From positions 1-29,361 of the forward strand of contig CAMOIU010000037.1 in the NCBI GenBank assembly GCA_946616295.1: 29,361 nt of DNA. Reading direction: 5' to 3'. Under the pieces are notes generated by a model that was given only the letters and a program-made list of their open reading frames with translations, did not search any database and was not told the origin of the DNA. This DNA is from CAG-791 sp002392385 (GTDB lineage Bacteria; Bacillota; Clostridia; Lachnospirales; Lachnospiraceae). The position numbers and the translations under genes are program-made. Positions 14,350-21,926 of the stretch are shown here, piece after piece (position 1 is the first letter of the stretch; every line of letters begins with the position of its first letter).

Positions 14350-15867
14350 ATGGAGCGCGCCTACATCGCCATTGATCTGAAATCCTTCTACGCCTCCGTA
14401 GAGTGTCAGGACCGCGGGCTGGATCCGCTCACGACCCATCTGGTCGTCGCGGACGTGTCCCGCACGGAGAAGACGATCTGTCTGGCAGTATCCCCGGCCT
14501 TGAAGGCCTACGGCATACCGGGGAGAGCCAGGCTTTTTGAAGTGGTGCAGCGCGTGGAGGAGGTCAACCGGGAGCGGCTCGCGAAGGCGCCGGGACGCGC
14601 TTTCACAGGGTCTTCCGCGGACGCGGGGGCGCTGGCGGCTGACCCTGCCCTGTCCCTGGACTATATCGCGGCGGTTCCCCGGATGGCGCATTACATAGAG
14701 TACAGCACGCGCATCTACAATATCTATCTGCGCTACATCTCGCAGGAGGACATCCACGTCTACTCGATCGACGAGGTCTTCATCGATGCCACGAATTACC
14801 TGCGCACCTACGGGATGACGGCTCATGAGCTGGCGATCACCATGATCCGGGACGTGATGAAGGAGACCGGGATCACGGCGACGGCCGGCATCGGCACCAA
14901 CCTCTACCTGGCCAAGGTCGTCATGGATATCGGGGCCAAACATGTGGAGGCGGACGCGGACGGCGTCCGGATCGCCGAGCTGGATGAGACGCGCTACCGC
15001 CGGCAGCTCTGGACCCACCGGCCGCTGACGGATTTCTGGCGCGTGGGCCGGGGCTACGCGAAAAGGCTGGAAGCCTATGGCATGTACACGATGGGCGACG
15101 TGGCCCGCTGCTCCATCGGCAAGGGGACCGACCTGCTCAACGAAGAACTGCTCTACAGGCTGTTCGGCGTGAACGCGGAGCTCCTGATCGACCACGCCTG
15201 GGGCTGGGAGCCCTGCACCATCGACCTGATCAAAAAGTACCGGCCGGAGAGCAGCTCCGTCAGCTCCGGACAGGTGCTGATGTGCCCTTACACCTATGAG
15301 AAGGCCGCCGTCGTGGTGCAGGAGATGGCGGACGCCATGGCCCTGGACCTGGTGGAGAAAAGGCTGGTCACGGACCAGGTCCTCCTCACGATCAACTATG
15401 ACCGGGAGAGCCTGACGGATCCGGAGATCCGGAAGAAGTACAAGGGGCCTGTCACAACAGACTATTACGGGAGGGCTGCGCCCAGGCATGCCCACGGGAC
15501 GGAGAATCTCCCAGGGCCCACCTCCTCCGGCCGCGAGATCACGCGGGCGGTGATGGCGATCTATAAGCGCACGGTCCATCCGGACCTTCTGGTCCGCCGG
15601 ATCACGATCGCCCTGAACCACATCATCCCGGAGGCGGATGTGAAAGAGGAGACCTATGAACAGCTGGACCTCTTCACGGACTACGACGCCCTGGAGGCGG
15701 AGCGGGAGGAGGCCAGGGAGGCCCGGGACAAGGAGCGCCGCCTGCAGGAGGCCATGCTGGAGATCCGGAAGCGTTATGGAAATGACGCGGTCCTGCGGGG
15801 ACTGAACCTGCGGGAAGGCGCCACAGGACGGGAGAGGGGCAGACAGATCGGAGGGCACAAGGCATGA
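14350..15867 (+). CDS. Y-family DNA polymerase (UvrX/ImuB-like), second copy
   Basis: The 505-residue paralogue of the first polymerase keeps all catalytic features: Asp9 in DLKSFYASVEC, Asp131-Glu132 in YSIDEVFID, and the clamp motif QLDLF (438-442). Compared with its partner it has about 20 extra residues around 72-100 and a charged helical insert after the clamp motif (EAEREEAREARDKER). The C-terminus ERGRQIGGHKA mirrors ERNQQIGGHRA of the other copy. AGGAGA and AGGAAAG precede ATG 14350, which is 30 bp after the fusion gene. The stop overlaps the start of the second YolD-like gene. Both copies look functional, so they may have different lesion preferences or serve as a pair. Confidence 0.93.
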   Translation: MERAYIAIDLKSFYASVECQDRGLDPLTTHLVVADVSRTEKTICLAVSPALKAYGIPGRARLFEVVQRVEEVNRERLAKAPGRAFTGSSADAGALAADPALSLDYIAAVPRMAHYIEYSTRIYNIYLRYISQEDIHVYSIDEVFIDATNYLRTYGMTAHELAITMIRDVMKETGITATAGIGTNLYLAKVVMDIGAKHVEADADGVRIAELDETRYRRQLWTHRPLTDFWRVGRGYAKRLEAYGMYTMGDVARCSIGKGTDLLNEELLYRLFGVNAELLIDHAWGWEPCTIDLIKKYRPESSSVSSGQVLMCPYTYEKAAVVVQEMADAMALDLVEKRLVTDQVLLTINYDRESLTDPEIRKKYKGPVTTDYYGRAAPRHAHGTENLPGPTSSGREITRAVMAIYKRTVHPDLLVRRITIALNHIIPEADVKEETYEQLDLFTDYDALEAEREEAREARDKERRLQEAMLEIRKRYGNDAVLRGLNLREGATGRERGRQIGGHKA

Positions 15868-16073
15868 CAGACAGAGAGAAGAAGCGCCTGCCGGAAGCAG
15901 AGCCTTTTCCCTATGAGGATATCGTAGACCTCCCGCACCCGGTCTCCCGGCGGCACGCGCAGATGCCTCTGTTGAACCGGGCGGCCCAGTTCGCGCCTTT
16001 TGCGGCACTCACCGGGTATGACGAGGCGATCGAGGAGACCGCAAGGCGGGCAGAGGAGGCGATGGACCGCTGA
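15864..16073 (+). CDS. YolD-like protein, second copy
   Basis: The 69-residue protein has RAAQFAPFAALTGYDEAI (39-56), a textbook YolD-like core. It overlaps the polymerase stop codon by 4 bp (ATGA), the same partner arrangement as in the first unit, but tighter. The C-terminal extension found in longer YolD proteins is missing; the frame ends naturally at TGA 16071-16073, so this is a short form rather than a broken gene. Confidence 0.85.
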   Translation: MTDREKKRLPEAEPFPYEDIVDLPHPVSRRHAQMPLLNRAAQFAPFAALTGYDEAIEETARRAEEAMDR

Positions 16074-16151
16074 CACAGGGAACCTGCCCCCTGATATTAT
16101 GATGAGCAGGAAGGAAACAGATACTTGAAGCTGACCAGAGAGGAGAACGCC

Positions 16152-16436
16152 ATGATCGTGCTGAACGTCACTTACAAATGCAAAGCCGGACAGAGAGATG
16201 CTTTCCTGAAGAAGATCCGGGAGGAAGGGATCGACGCCGCCAGCAGGGCTGAGGCCGGAAACAGGAAATATGATTACTATTTCCCGGCGGACGGGAGCGA
16301 GGAACTGTTCCTTCTTGAGAAGTGGGCGGATGCCGCGGCTGTCGAGGCGCACAAGGGGCAGGCGCATTTTGCCAGGCTGGGAGAGCTGAAGAGCGCTTAT
16401 GTGGAGGAGACGGTCATCGAGAAGTATGAGACGTAA
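16152..16436 (+). CDS. ABM-domain protein, putative quinol monooxygenase
   Basis: The 94-residue protein matches the antibiotic-biosynthesis monooxygenase (ABM) fold, a dimeric ferredoxin-like barrel. Visible hallmarks are MIVLNVTYKCKAGQRDAFL at the N-terminus, NRKYDYYF, and LLEKWADAAAVEAHKGQAHFA. Relatives such as YgiN oxidise quinols or are of unknown function. ATG 16152 is preferred, with AGAGGAGAAC upstream; a TTG at 16125 would add nine residues. The gene has no clear link to the preceding island, whose last stop lies 78 bp upstream. Confidence 0.82.
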   Translation: MIVLNVTYKCKAGQRDAFLKKIREEGIDAASRAEAGNRKYDYYFPADGSEELFLLEKWADAAAVEAHKGQAHFARLGELKSAYVEETVIEKYET

Positions 16437-16441
16437 TACGG

Positions 16442-16477
16442 CAAGATAAACAACAAGATAAATGGCAAGATAAATGG
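16442..16477 (+). repeat. Three tandem 12-bp repeats
   Basis: CAAGATAAA recurs at 16442, 16454 and 16466 with exact 12-bp spacing; the second and third units, CAAGATAAATGG, are identical. The run begins 5 bp after the ABM stop codon, in the 170-bp gap before the rhomboid gene. Nothing else in that gap is clear apart from a ribosome site. Confidence 0.8.
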
Positions 16478-16606
16478 TAAGTAAGCGCGATAATCTATCA
16501 GTATCTTCCGATCGAGAGCCGGATCGAGCAGGATCAGGCAGGGTATTATAAGGCGATACCGGACAAGCCGCAGAGCAGGAACCAGCGATATATAAGAAGG
16601 TGAGCC

Positions 16607-17170
16607 ATGAATTTTCTGCAAAGCATACCGACAACCATCCTGATCCTGATCAATGTGGGATATTTCCTGCTGGAGATGAAGGATGGCGGCAGCACCAATA
16701 CCAGTGTGGCCCTGAAATACGGCGCCCTGTATACGCCCTATGTGAAGCGGGGAGAGTACTACCGGCTGCTGACATCCATGTTCATGCATTTCGGGGTCTA
16801 CCACCTGCTCTTCAACATGTACGCCCTGTCGATCCTCGGACCGCCGGTAGACTATGTCTGCGGTTCTGTCCGCTTCGTGATCATCTACCTGCTGTCCGGC
16901 ATCGCCGGAAACGCGGCGACCATGCTCGTGGAGGCGCGCTCGGGCAGGTACTCGATCTCGGCGGGCGCTTCCGGCAGCGTATTCGGCCTGCTGGGGGCCT
17001 GTTTCGTGCTGGCGGTCGCGGGCTACGGATTCTCGCTGCGCAGCATCCTGACCACGCTGGCGATCAACTTGGCCTACGGATTTATGTCCCAACGCATCAA
17101 CATGGTCGCTCACGCCGGCGGATTCGTCGGGGGCGCGGCGACCATGGCGGTGATGCTGCTGCTTTTGTAA
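16607..17170 (+). CDS. Rhomboid-family intramembrane serine protease
   Basis: The 187-residue membrane protein has about six hydrophobic helices, the minimal bacterial rhomboid core. The catalytic Ser122 lies in GASGSVFG and the partner His169 in AHAGGFVGG; the H-x3-N signature (His66, Asn70 in HLLFNMY) that lines the oxyanion pocket is also present. It should cleave transmembrane substrates within the membrane. AAGGTGA precedes ATG 16607. Downstream is a convergent regulator gene; no shared operon is evident. Confidence 0.92.
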   Translation: MNFLQSIPTTILILINVGYFLLEMKDGGSTNTSVALKYGALYTPYVKRGEYYRLLTSMFMHFGVYHLLFNMYALSILGPPVDYVCGSVRFVIIYLLSGIAGNAATMLVEARSGRYSISAGASGSVFGLLGACFVLAVAGYGFSLRSILTTLAINLAYGFMSQRINMVAHAGGFVGGAATMAVMLLLL

Positions 17171-17321
17171 TTGAGATTCAGCAGGCGCGACAGGAGACAG
17201 TACCTGCGATGCCGGACAGGGCCGTGGGCTCCTCGGCGGCCAGGCCGTCCGGGAGAGAGATCTCCTGCTCGTTTTCGTACCGCGGGTAGTCGCTCAATTT
17301 CTTGTTTTATCTTCCTCTGAT

Positions 17322-18320
17322 CTATCTCCCTCTGATGATCGCCTTCATGATCTCCCTGTAGGCTGCGTAGAGAACGCCCGCGATCGGCCAGACGATCCAT
17401 GTCAGCTTCCAGTTCATCGTGACGAAGCTCCACCCCAGGTACACGGCCGTGGCGATCGCCCAGAAGATGCCGTCGTACTTGCCGGCCCGCTTGTTGAGCC
17501 GGGTGTAATCGCCCTCCTCCAGGAGCCGGTCGTAGCCGCCCTGCCTGCAGCAGGTCAGCACGATCATGCCGACGCCGGCCGCGCACATGACCAGAAGAAT
17601 TGCAAGGCTTGCGACAGACAGCAGCTTTGAGCCGTTGCCGGCCCCGGCCAGCTCCGTCATCATCAGCGGCACCGCGCTGAGGATGCAGAGCATGATCCCG
17701 ATGATCAGCAGCCGGCTGTGCTGCTCCGCGTAGCGGTCCCGCCGCTCCCTGACCATGCCTGTCACGCCGTATTCGGCGTCGATGTCCGCTTTTTCCAGAT
17801 AGTCGTATTTCACGGAGTCCATGCCGACCTTGACGAATCCCGCCACCGCGATCGCTATCAGGACCAGCAGGACGATAGTGCCGGCCACTTCCGCTGCGGG
17901 CGCCGCCATGGAAATACGGCCCATCTCTGCCAGGCCGCCCAGCACGATCACCGTGATCGGGGACAGGATGCACAGCACCACCCCGGCGGCGACCCGCCGG
18001 GCCGCTTTTTCATTATAGGCGAGAAAAGTGCTCGCCTCCTCCATGGACACTCTCCGGACCGTCTCCTCCAGCCCGTCCAGGCCGTCGTCTACCGGCGCGG
18101 TCTCCGCAGGTACCATCGCAGTGATCTCATCCTTCATAAGATAGTCCGTGGTGACACCGAAGATCTCCGAAAGCATCAGGATCTTCTTCATATCCGGCAC
18201 GGCCTGCGCGCTCTCCCACTTGGATACCGACTGCCTCGATACCCCGAGCCTCTCCGCCAGCTCCTCCTGGGACCAGCCGTTCTTCTTTCTGTTCTCGATG
18301 ATCTTGTCAGCTAAAATCAT
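17322..18320 (-). CDS. XRE-family regulator with C-terminal membrane domain
   Basis: The 332-residue protein starts with a Cro/C1-type HTH (residues 3-60; GWSQEELAERLGVSRQSVSKWE), followed by a charged linker and four to five hydrophobic helices separated by charged loops. This is a common Firmicute architecture: a membrane-tethered DNA-binding protein that may sense envelope conditions. The start chosen is the ATG read from 18320, 8 nt after AGGAGG; another ATG two codons upstream is too close to it. The gene is convergent with the rhomboid gene and divergent from the TerB operon. Targets are unknown. Confidence 0.88.
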   Translation of the reverse strand: MILADKIIENRKKNGWSQEELAERLGVSRQSVSKWESAQAVPDMKKILMLSEIFGVTTDYLMKDEITAMVPAETAPVDDGLDGLEETVRRVSMEEASTFLAYNEKAARRVAAGVVLCILSPITVIVLGGLAEMGRISMAAPAAEVAGTIVLLVLIAIAVAGFVKVGMDSVKYDYLEKADIDAEYGVTGMVRERRDRYAEQHSRLLIIGIMLCILSAVPLMMTELAGAGNGSKLLSVASLAILLVMCAAGVGMIVLTCCRQGGYDRLLEEGDYTRLNKRAGKYDGIFWAIATAVYLGWSFVTMNWKLTWIVWPIAGVLYAAYREIMKAIIRGR

Positions 18321-18420
18321 TTTCATATCCTCCTGATCTGCATGTGTTCTGTTGTTCCGCTGCACCTGTAATGTACAAAATCAGCCGGGCGCAGACCACC
18401 AATCAGGCTTTTCAATCTGT

Positions 18421-18433
18421 CAACCGCCGGTTG
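18421..18433. promoter_or_regulatory. Palindrome upstream of the XRE regulator
   Basis: CAACCG-C-CGGTTG is a perfect 13-bp palindrome about 100 bp upstream of the HTH gene, whose protein might bind it. A smaller dyad, TGTA-ATG-TACA, lies at 18367-18377. No matching promoter was confirmed, so both are tentative. Confidence 0.3.
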
Positions 18434-18448
18434 CAACTGCCCGCAGGG

Positions 18449-18515
18449 CCGCACAGGGGACGGTTCTCTGTGCGGGATCCCGGAAGAACCGCACAGAGAA
18501 CCGTCCCCTGTGCGG
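18449..18515. repeat. REP/BIME-like pair of inverted hairpins
   Basis: A 27-bp sequence at 18449-18475 is repeated as its exact reverse complement at 18489-18515, with a 13-bp spacer. Each arm is itself a hairpin, CCGCACAG ... CTGTGCGG around an 11-base GA/CG-rich centre. Two head-to-head palindromic units in an intergenic region is the layout of REP/BIME elements, which RAYT (Y1-type) transposases move. I recall similar CACAGGGGACGG-type repeats in clostridial genomes. No transposase is present in the window. With the XRE upstream dyads and the TerB promoter, this accounts for the 318-bp gene-free stretch 18321-18638. Confidence 0.75.
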
Positions 18516-18584
18516 GATCTACGTCAAGAATACGCTTCCGGCGGCGGATTATCTACCCCTCCTTTGCGTCCGAATCGGAAGCGG

Positions 18585-18621
18585 GGGCAAATTTGCCCGG
18601 AAGGGCAGGAAGCGGTATAAT
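18585..18621 (+). promoter_or_regulatory. Promoter of the TerB operon with overlapping palindrome
   Basis: TTGCCC (18593-18598) and consensus TATAAT (18616-18621) are spaced by 17 bp, a strong promoter pattern. The perfect 14-bp palindrome GGGCAAATTTGCCC (18585-18598) covers the -35 element and is a likely operator. Confidence 0.7.
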
Positions 18622-18638
18622 CAGGATTATCAGAACAT

Positions 18639-20588
18639 ATGGTCGTGTCAGCTGGAGAACTGAGATTGGAACTGTCCGCCCTGACGGCTTATGCCGAAGA
18701 GAAATATCATATTCCGGAGCAGCACAAGTGGGCTGATTTTCCGGGTTTTTCGGTCCTCGCTGACCCGGAGACGGGCAAGTGGGCCGCTCTTCTCATGCGC
18801 CAGTGGGACTCGGAGACGGGCACGGAGATCCAGAGGGCCGATATCAAGTGCGGGCGGCAGGTCCTGGAGGGCGCGGCCCGGCCCTGGCTGACCCTGCCCT
18901 TCCGGATGAAGGGGCAGAAATGGGTGGGGGTCCGTTTCGAGGACTGCACGGAGGAGGACAAGGTCTTCGCTCTCTTCGATCAGGCCCTGAAGGATCCGGC
19001 CGGCAAGCTGGAGACGGGCGGCATGATCCGCCGGGGCTTCACGGTGGTGCTGGATGCGCCGGCCGCGGAGACGAGCGTCTCAGCGCCTGTCTACAGGGAC
19101 ACAGCCCTGCCTTTCGTGGGAACACGGCCGCGGGCCGCGGAGCAGGAGGTCCCGGACAGGATCCGCATGATGCGTAAGCTCTACATTTACGGGGACGTCT
19201 CCTTCTCCCAGAAGTGCAGCAACTTCCTGCGGCAGGGCCGCTTCATGGCGGATTATGAGGACACCCTGCCCTGGAAGGGAGAGTTCCGGCATTATTTTCC
19301 CACCTATCATGATCTGAGCGTGCGCCAGCTCCGGGGATATTTCACCTGGCGGGCCCAGGTCCGCCGCGGCAATTACCAGCCGGTCCCCGTGTCGGCGGCC
19401 TACATTTATATATACGAGCTCCTGTGCGGGATCGGAACGGCGTCGCCCGCGGAGAGCCTGCAGCGTATGCGGGCCTTCGAGGAGGGGTATCTGGACACCG
19501 GCATCGGTGATGACGGGATGCGCAGGAGTCTGCGGCGCTGGATGTGGGAGTATGCCGTGATCCATGCGTTGCCGCCGGAGACGGCCCGGTCCTGTGCGGA
19601 CCCGGCCATGCTGGAGCGGGATGAGAGCCTGGCCGCCCTGCGGGACCCGGACAGCCATACGGAAGAAGAGATCTTCCGGGCCCTATGCGTGTTCGGAGGC
19701 AAGAAGACCGCCCAGTCGCCGGTGATCACAGGGGACGAGGCGCGGGGCCGCCGTCTTATGGCCGCCTTCTGGCGGAGACTGACAGAGACCTGCCGGGCCG
19801 GAGGCGGGGACCTGTTCACCGACTGTTTCGGCGAGCCCGTGCGGCGGGTCTGGAGACCCCTGGCCAATACGGTCTTCCAGGAGGAGCCGGGGCTGCCGGA
19901 CCAGGTCTATGAGGCGGGCCCCTGCCGCAGATATACGCGCAGGGACGGCATATGGACAGAAGAGAGCTATGAGAAGCTCTTCTATGACAAGGACAGGTTC
20001 CGCCTGCTCCTCCACGGGGCGGACCGGGTCTTCCGGAGAGCCCTGAAGACCGGACGCTATCTCAAGGCCAGGAGCGGCGATGAGGAGGCCGCGGCCTGTG
20101 CGGAGGCGGTCATGGCGGCGGAGCGGCGGGCCGCGGAGGAGGCGGCAAGGCCGGTGATCCGCATCGACCTGTCGGAGCTCGCCCAGATCCGGCGGGAAGC
20201 CATGATCACCCGGGACAGCCTGCTGACAGAAGAGGACAAGGCCGAGGCGCCGGCCGTGAGCGCTCAGGCAGAACCGGAAAAAGAACCGGCAGACGGACCG
20301 GAGGAGACAGCCGGAACAGAGCCGTCGCCCGCAGAGGCAGCCGGCGGCGGAGCGGTCCGGATCGAAGGGCTGGACGACCTGCATGGACAGATCCTGGCGG
20401 CTCTCCTGCGGGGACAGGATGCGGGGGCCATGATCCGGGCACATCGTCTGATGCCTTCCGTGGTGACGGATACCATCAACGAGGCCCTCTTCGACGAGGT
20501 CGGCGACAGTGTCCTGGAATGTGAAGGAGAAGAGATCACGGTGGTGGAGGATTATCGGGAGGATATTCTCCGCCTCCTGGAGGAATGA
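18639..20588 (+). CDS. TerB-N/TerB-C domain protein with N-terminal MmcQ/YjbR-like domain
   Basis: The 649-residue protein appears to have three parts. Residues about 10-120 resemble MmcQ/YjbR (EKYHIPEQHKWADFPGF, then ADIKCG). Residues about 175-290 match TerB-N, with the pattern YHDLSVRQLRGYFTWRAQVRRG and YIYIYELLCGIG. Residues about 455-649 match TerB-C, ending with NEALFDEVGDSVLE and a helix; an acidic linker (about 535-570) interrupts it. TerB-N/TerB-C proteins are known from stress and conflict systems, where they are thought to scaffold or sense. It is the first gene of a three-gene operon with an ATPase and a helicase. ATG 18639 lacks a strong ribosome site; a TTG at 18666 behind GGAG is possible. 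Confidence 0.82.
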   Translation: MVVSAGELRLELSALTAYAEEKYHIPEQHKWADFPGFSVLADPETGKWAALLMRQWDSETGTEIQRADIKCGRQVLEGAARPWLTLPFRMKGQKWVGVRFEDCTEEDKVFALFDQALKDPAGKLETGGMIRRGFTVVLDAPAAETSVSAPVYRDTALPFVGTRPRAAEQEVPDRIRMMRKLYIYGDVSFSQKCSNFLRQGRFMADYEDTLPWKGEFRHYFPTYHDLSVRQLRGYFTWRAQVRRGNYQPVPVSAAYIYIYELLCGIGTASPAESLQRMRAFEEGYLDTGIGDDGMRRSLRRWMWEYAVIHALPPETARSCADPAMLERDESLAALRDPDSHTEEEIFRALCVFGGKKTAQSPVITGDEARGRRLMAAFWRRLTETCRAGGGDLFTDCFGEPVRRVWRPLANTVFQEEPGLPDQVYEAGPCRRYTRRDGIWTEESYEKLFYDKDRFRLLLHGADRVFRRALKTGRYLKARSGDEEAAACAEAVMAAERRAAEEAARPVIRIDLSELAQIRREAMITRDSLLTEEDKAEAPAVSAQAEPEKEPADGPEETAGTEPSPAEAAGGGAVRIEGLDDLHGQILAALLRGQDAGAMIRAHRLMPSVVTDTINEALFDEVGDSVLECEGEEITVVEDYREDILRLLEE

Positions 20589-20594
20589 CGGAAG

Positions 20595-21926
20595 ATGGAT
20601 ACCGAGAACAGAAAGATACCCAGACGCATCGCCCAGACGGTGCTGAATTCCCTGAAGGGCGGCGTGGTCCCGCGGATCGGCCTGCCCTATATCACGGTGG
20701 GACGCAAGAATGAGATCGAGGCCCTGCTCCACGATGTGGACATCATCGCGGAGGGCGGCGCGTCCTTCCGTTTCATCGTCGGCCGCTACGGGTCCGGCAA
20801 GAGCTTCCTGCTCCAGACCATCCGCAACTATGTGATGGACCGGGGCTTCATCGTGGTGGACGCGGACCTGTCGCCCGAACGGCGTCTGCAGGGTACCCGG
20901 GGACAGGGCCTGGCTACCTACCGGGAGCTGATCGGCAACCTGTCCACCAAGACCCGGCCGGAGGGCGGGGCCCTGACCCTGGTCCTGGACCGCTGGATCA
21001 ACAACGTGCAGACGGAGGCGGTGCGGGAGACCGGCCTGCAGCCGGGAGATCCGGCCCTGACAGCCGCGGTGGACCAGAAGATCTATGCCGTCACCGCCGC
21101 CGTGAGCGAGCTGGTGCACGGATTTGAATTCGCCCGGCTCCTGTCCATGTATTACCATGCCTACGCGGAGGGCGACGACGAGACCAAGGGCAGGGTGGTG
21201 CGCTGGTTCCGCGGGGAATATACCCTCAAACGGGAGGCCAGGGAGGAACTGGGTGTCAACATTATCATCACGGACGACGACTGGTATGAGTATCTGAAGC
21301 TTTTTGCCGTCTTCTTCCGTCTGGCGGGATACGCGGGCATGATGATCATGATCGACGAGCTGGTCAATATCTACAAGATCCCCAACAGCATCACCCGTCA
21401 GTACAACTACGAGAAGATCCTCACCATGTACAACGACACCCTGCAGGGCAAGGCCTCCTATCTGGGCATCCTCATGGGGGCGACGCCCCAGGCGGTGGAG
21501 GACAGGCGGCGGGGCATCTACAGCTACGAGGCCCTGCGGTCCCGGCTGGCGGAGGGCAAGTTCTCAAGGCCCGGCGCCAGAGACCTGCTGGCGCCGGTGA
21601 TCCGGCTGGAGCCCCTGACGCCGGAGGAAATGGTGGTCCTGTGCGAGAAGCTGATCCACATGCACGCGGGACTCTACGGCTATACCGAGAGACTGGGCAC
21701 GGAGGACCTGGCGGATTTCATCCGGATGGAATACGGGCGCATAGGCGCGGACCAGAACATAACCCCCCGGGAGGTCATCCGGGATTTCATCGAGCTGCTG
21801 GACCTGATGTACCAGAATCCTTCCCTGCAGGCCCGGGAACTGCTGCAGTCGGAGGAATTCTCCTACGCGGCCCCGGAGGCTGTTTCTGACCGGAAGGAGC
21901 CGGCCTACGCGGAGTTTACCTTATGA
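20595..21926 (+). CDS. BrxD-like P-loop ATPase (DUF2791)
   Basis: The 443-residue ATPase has a Walker A, GRYGSGKS (63-70), and a Walker B, IMIDE (251-255), within the overall pattern of the DUF2791/BrxD family: IGLPYITVGR near the N-terminus, FEFARLL, and GILMGATPQAVEDRRRG after Walker B. BrxD occurs with the helicase BrxHI in some BREX phage-defence systems, but related pairs also stand outside BREX. It starts 6 bp after the TerB stop and overlaps the helicase start by 4 bp, so the three should be made together in fixed ratio. No BREX methylase (PglX) or PglZ gene is in the window. Confidence 0.85.
   Translation: MDTENRKIPRRIAQTVLNSLKGGVVPRIGLPYITVGRKNEIEALLHDVDIIAEGGASFRFIVGRYGSGKSFLLQTIRNYVMDRGFIVVDADLSPERRLQGTRGQGLATYRELIGNLSTKTRPEGGALTLVLDRWINNVQTEAVRETGLQPGDPALTAAVDQKIYAVTAAVSELVHGFEFARLLSMYYHAYAEGDDETKGRVVRWFRGEYTLKREAREELGVNIIITDDDWYEYLKLFAVFFRLAGYAGMMIMIDELVNIYKIPNSITRQYNYEKILTMYNDTLQGKASYLGILMGATPQAVEDRRRGIYSYEALRSRLAEGKFSRPGARDLLAPVIRLEPLTPEEMVVLCEKLIHMHAGLYGYTERLGTEDLADFIRMEYGRIGADQNITPREVIRDFIELLDLMYQNPSLQARELLQSEEFSYAAPEAVSDRKEPAYAEFTL

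Noticed and set aside
12400..16008. A 1202-codon open frame on the minus strand.
   Set aside because: It lies antisense to the nuclease, Nudix-methyltransferase and polymerase genes, all with clear family motifs. Its Pro/Arg/His-rich composition is typical of the antisense shadow of GC-rich genes.
17178..17297. A 40-codon minus-strand frame starting at TTG between the rhomboid and XRE genes, with protein-like acidic sequence (LSDYPRYENEQEISLPDG).
   Set aside because: It has no ribosome site, no ATG and an in-frame stop just upstream. It may be the decayed end of a former gene, but I cannot support it as a feature.
18639..20588. Tellurite resistance operon because of TerB-like domains.
   Set aside because: TerB-N/TerB-C occur in many contexts and no terA, terC, terD or terZ gene is present.
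19683..21158. A 491-codon minus-strand open frame.
   Set aside because: Antisense to the TerB and BrxD-like genes; biased composition and no family motif.
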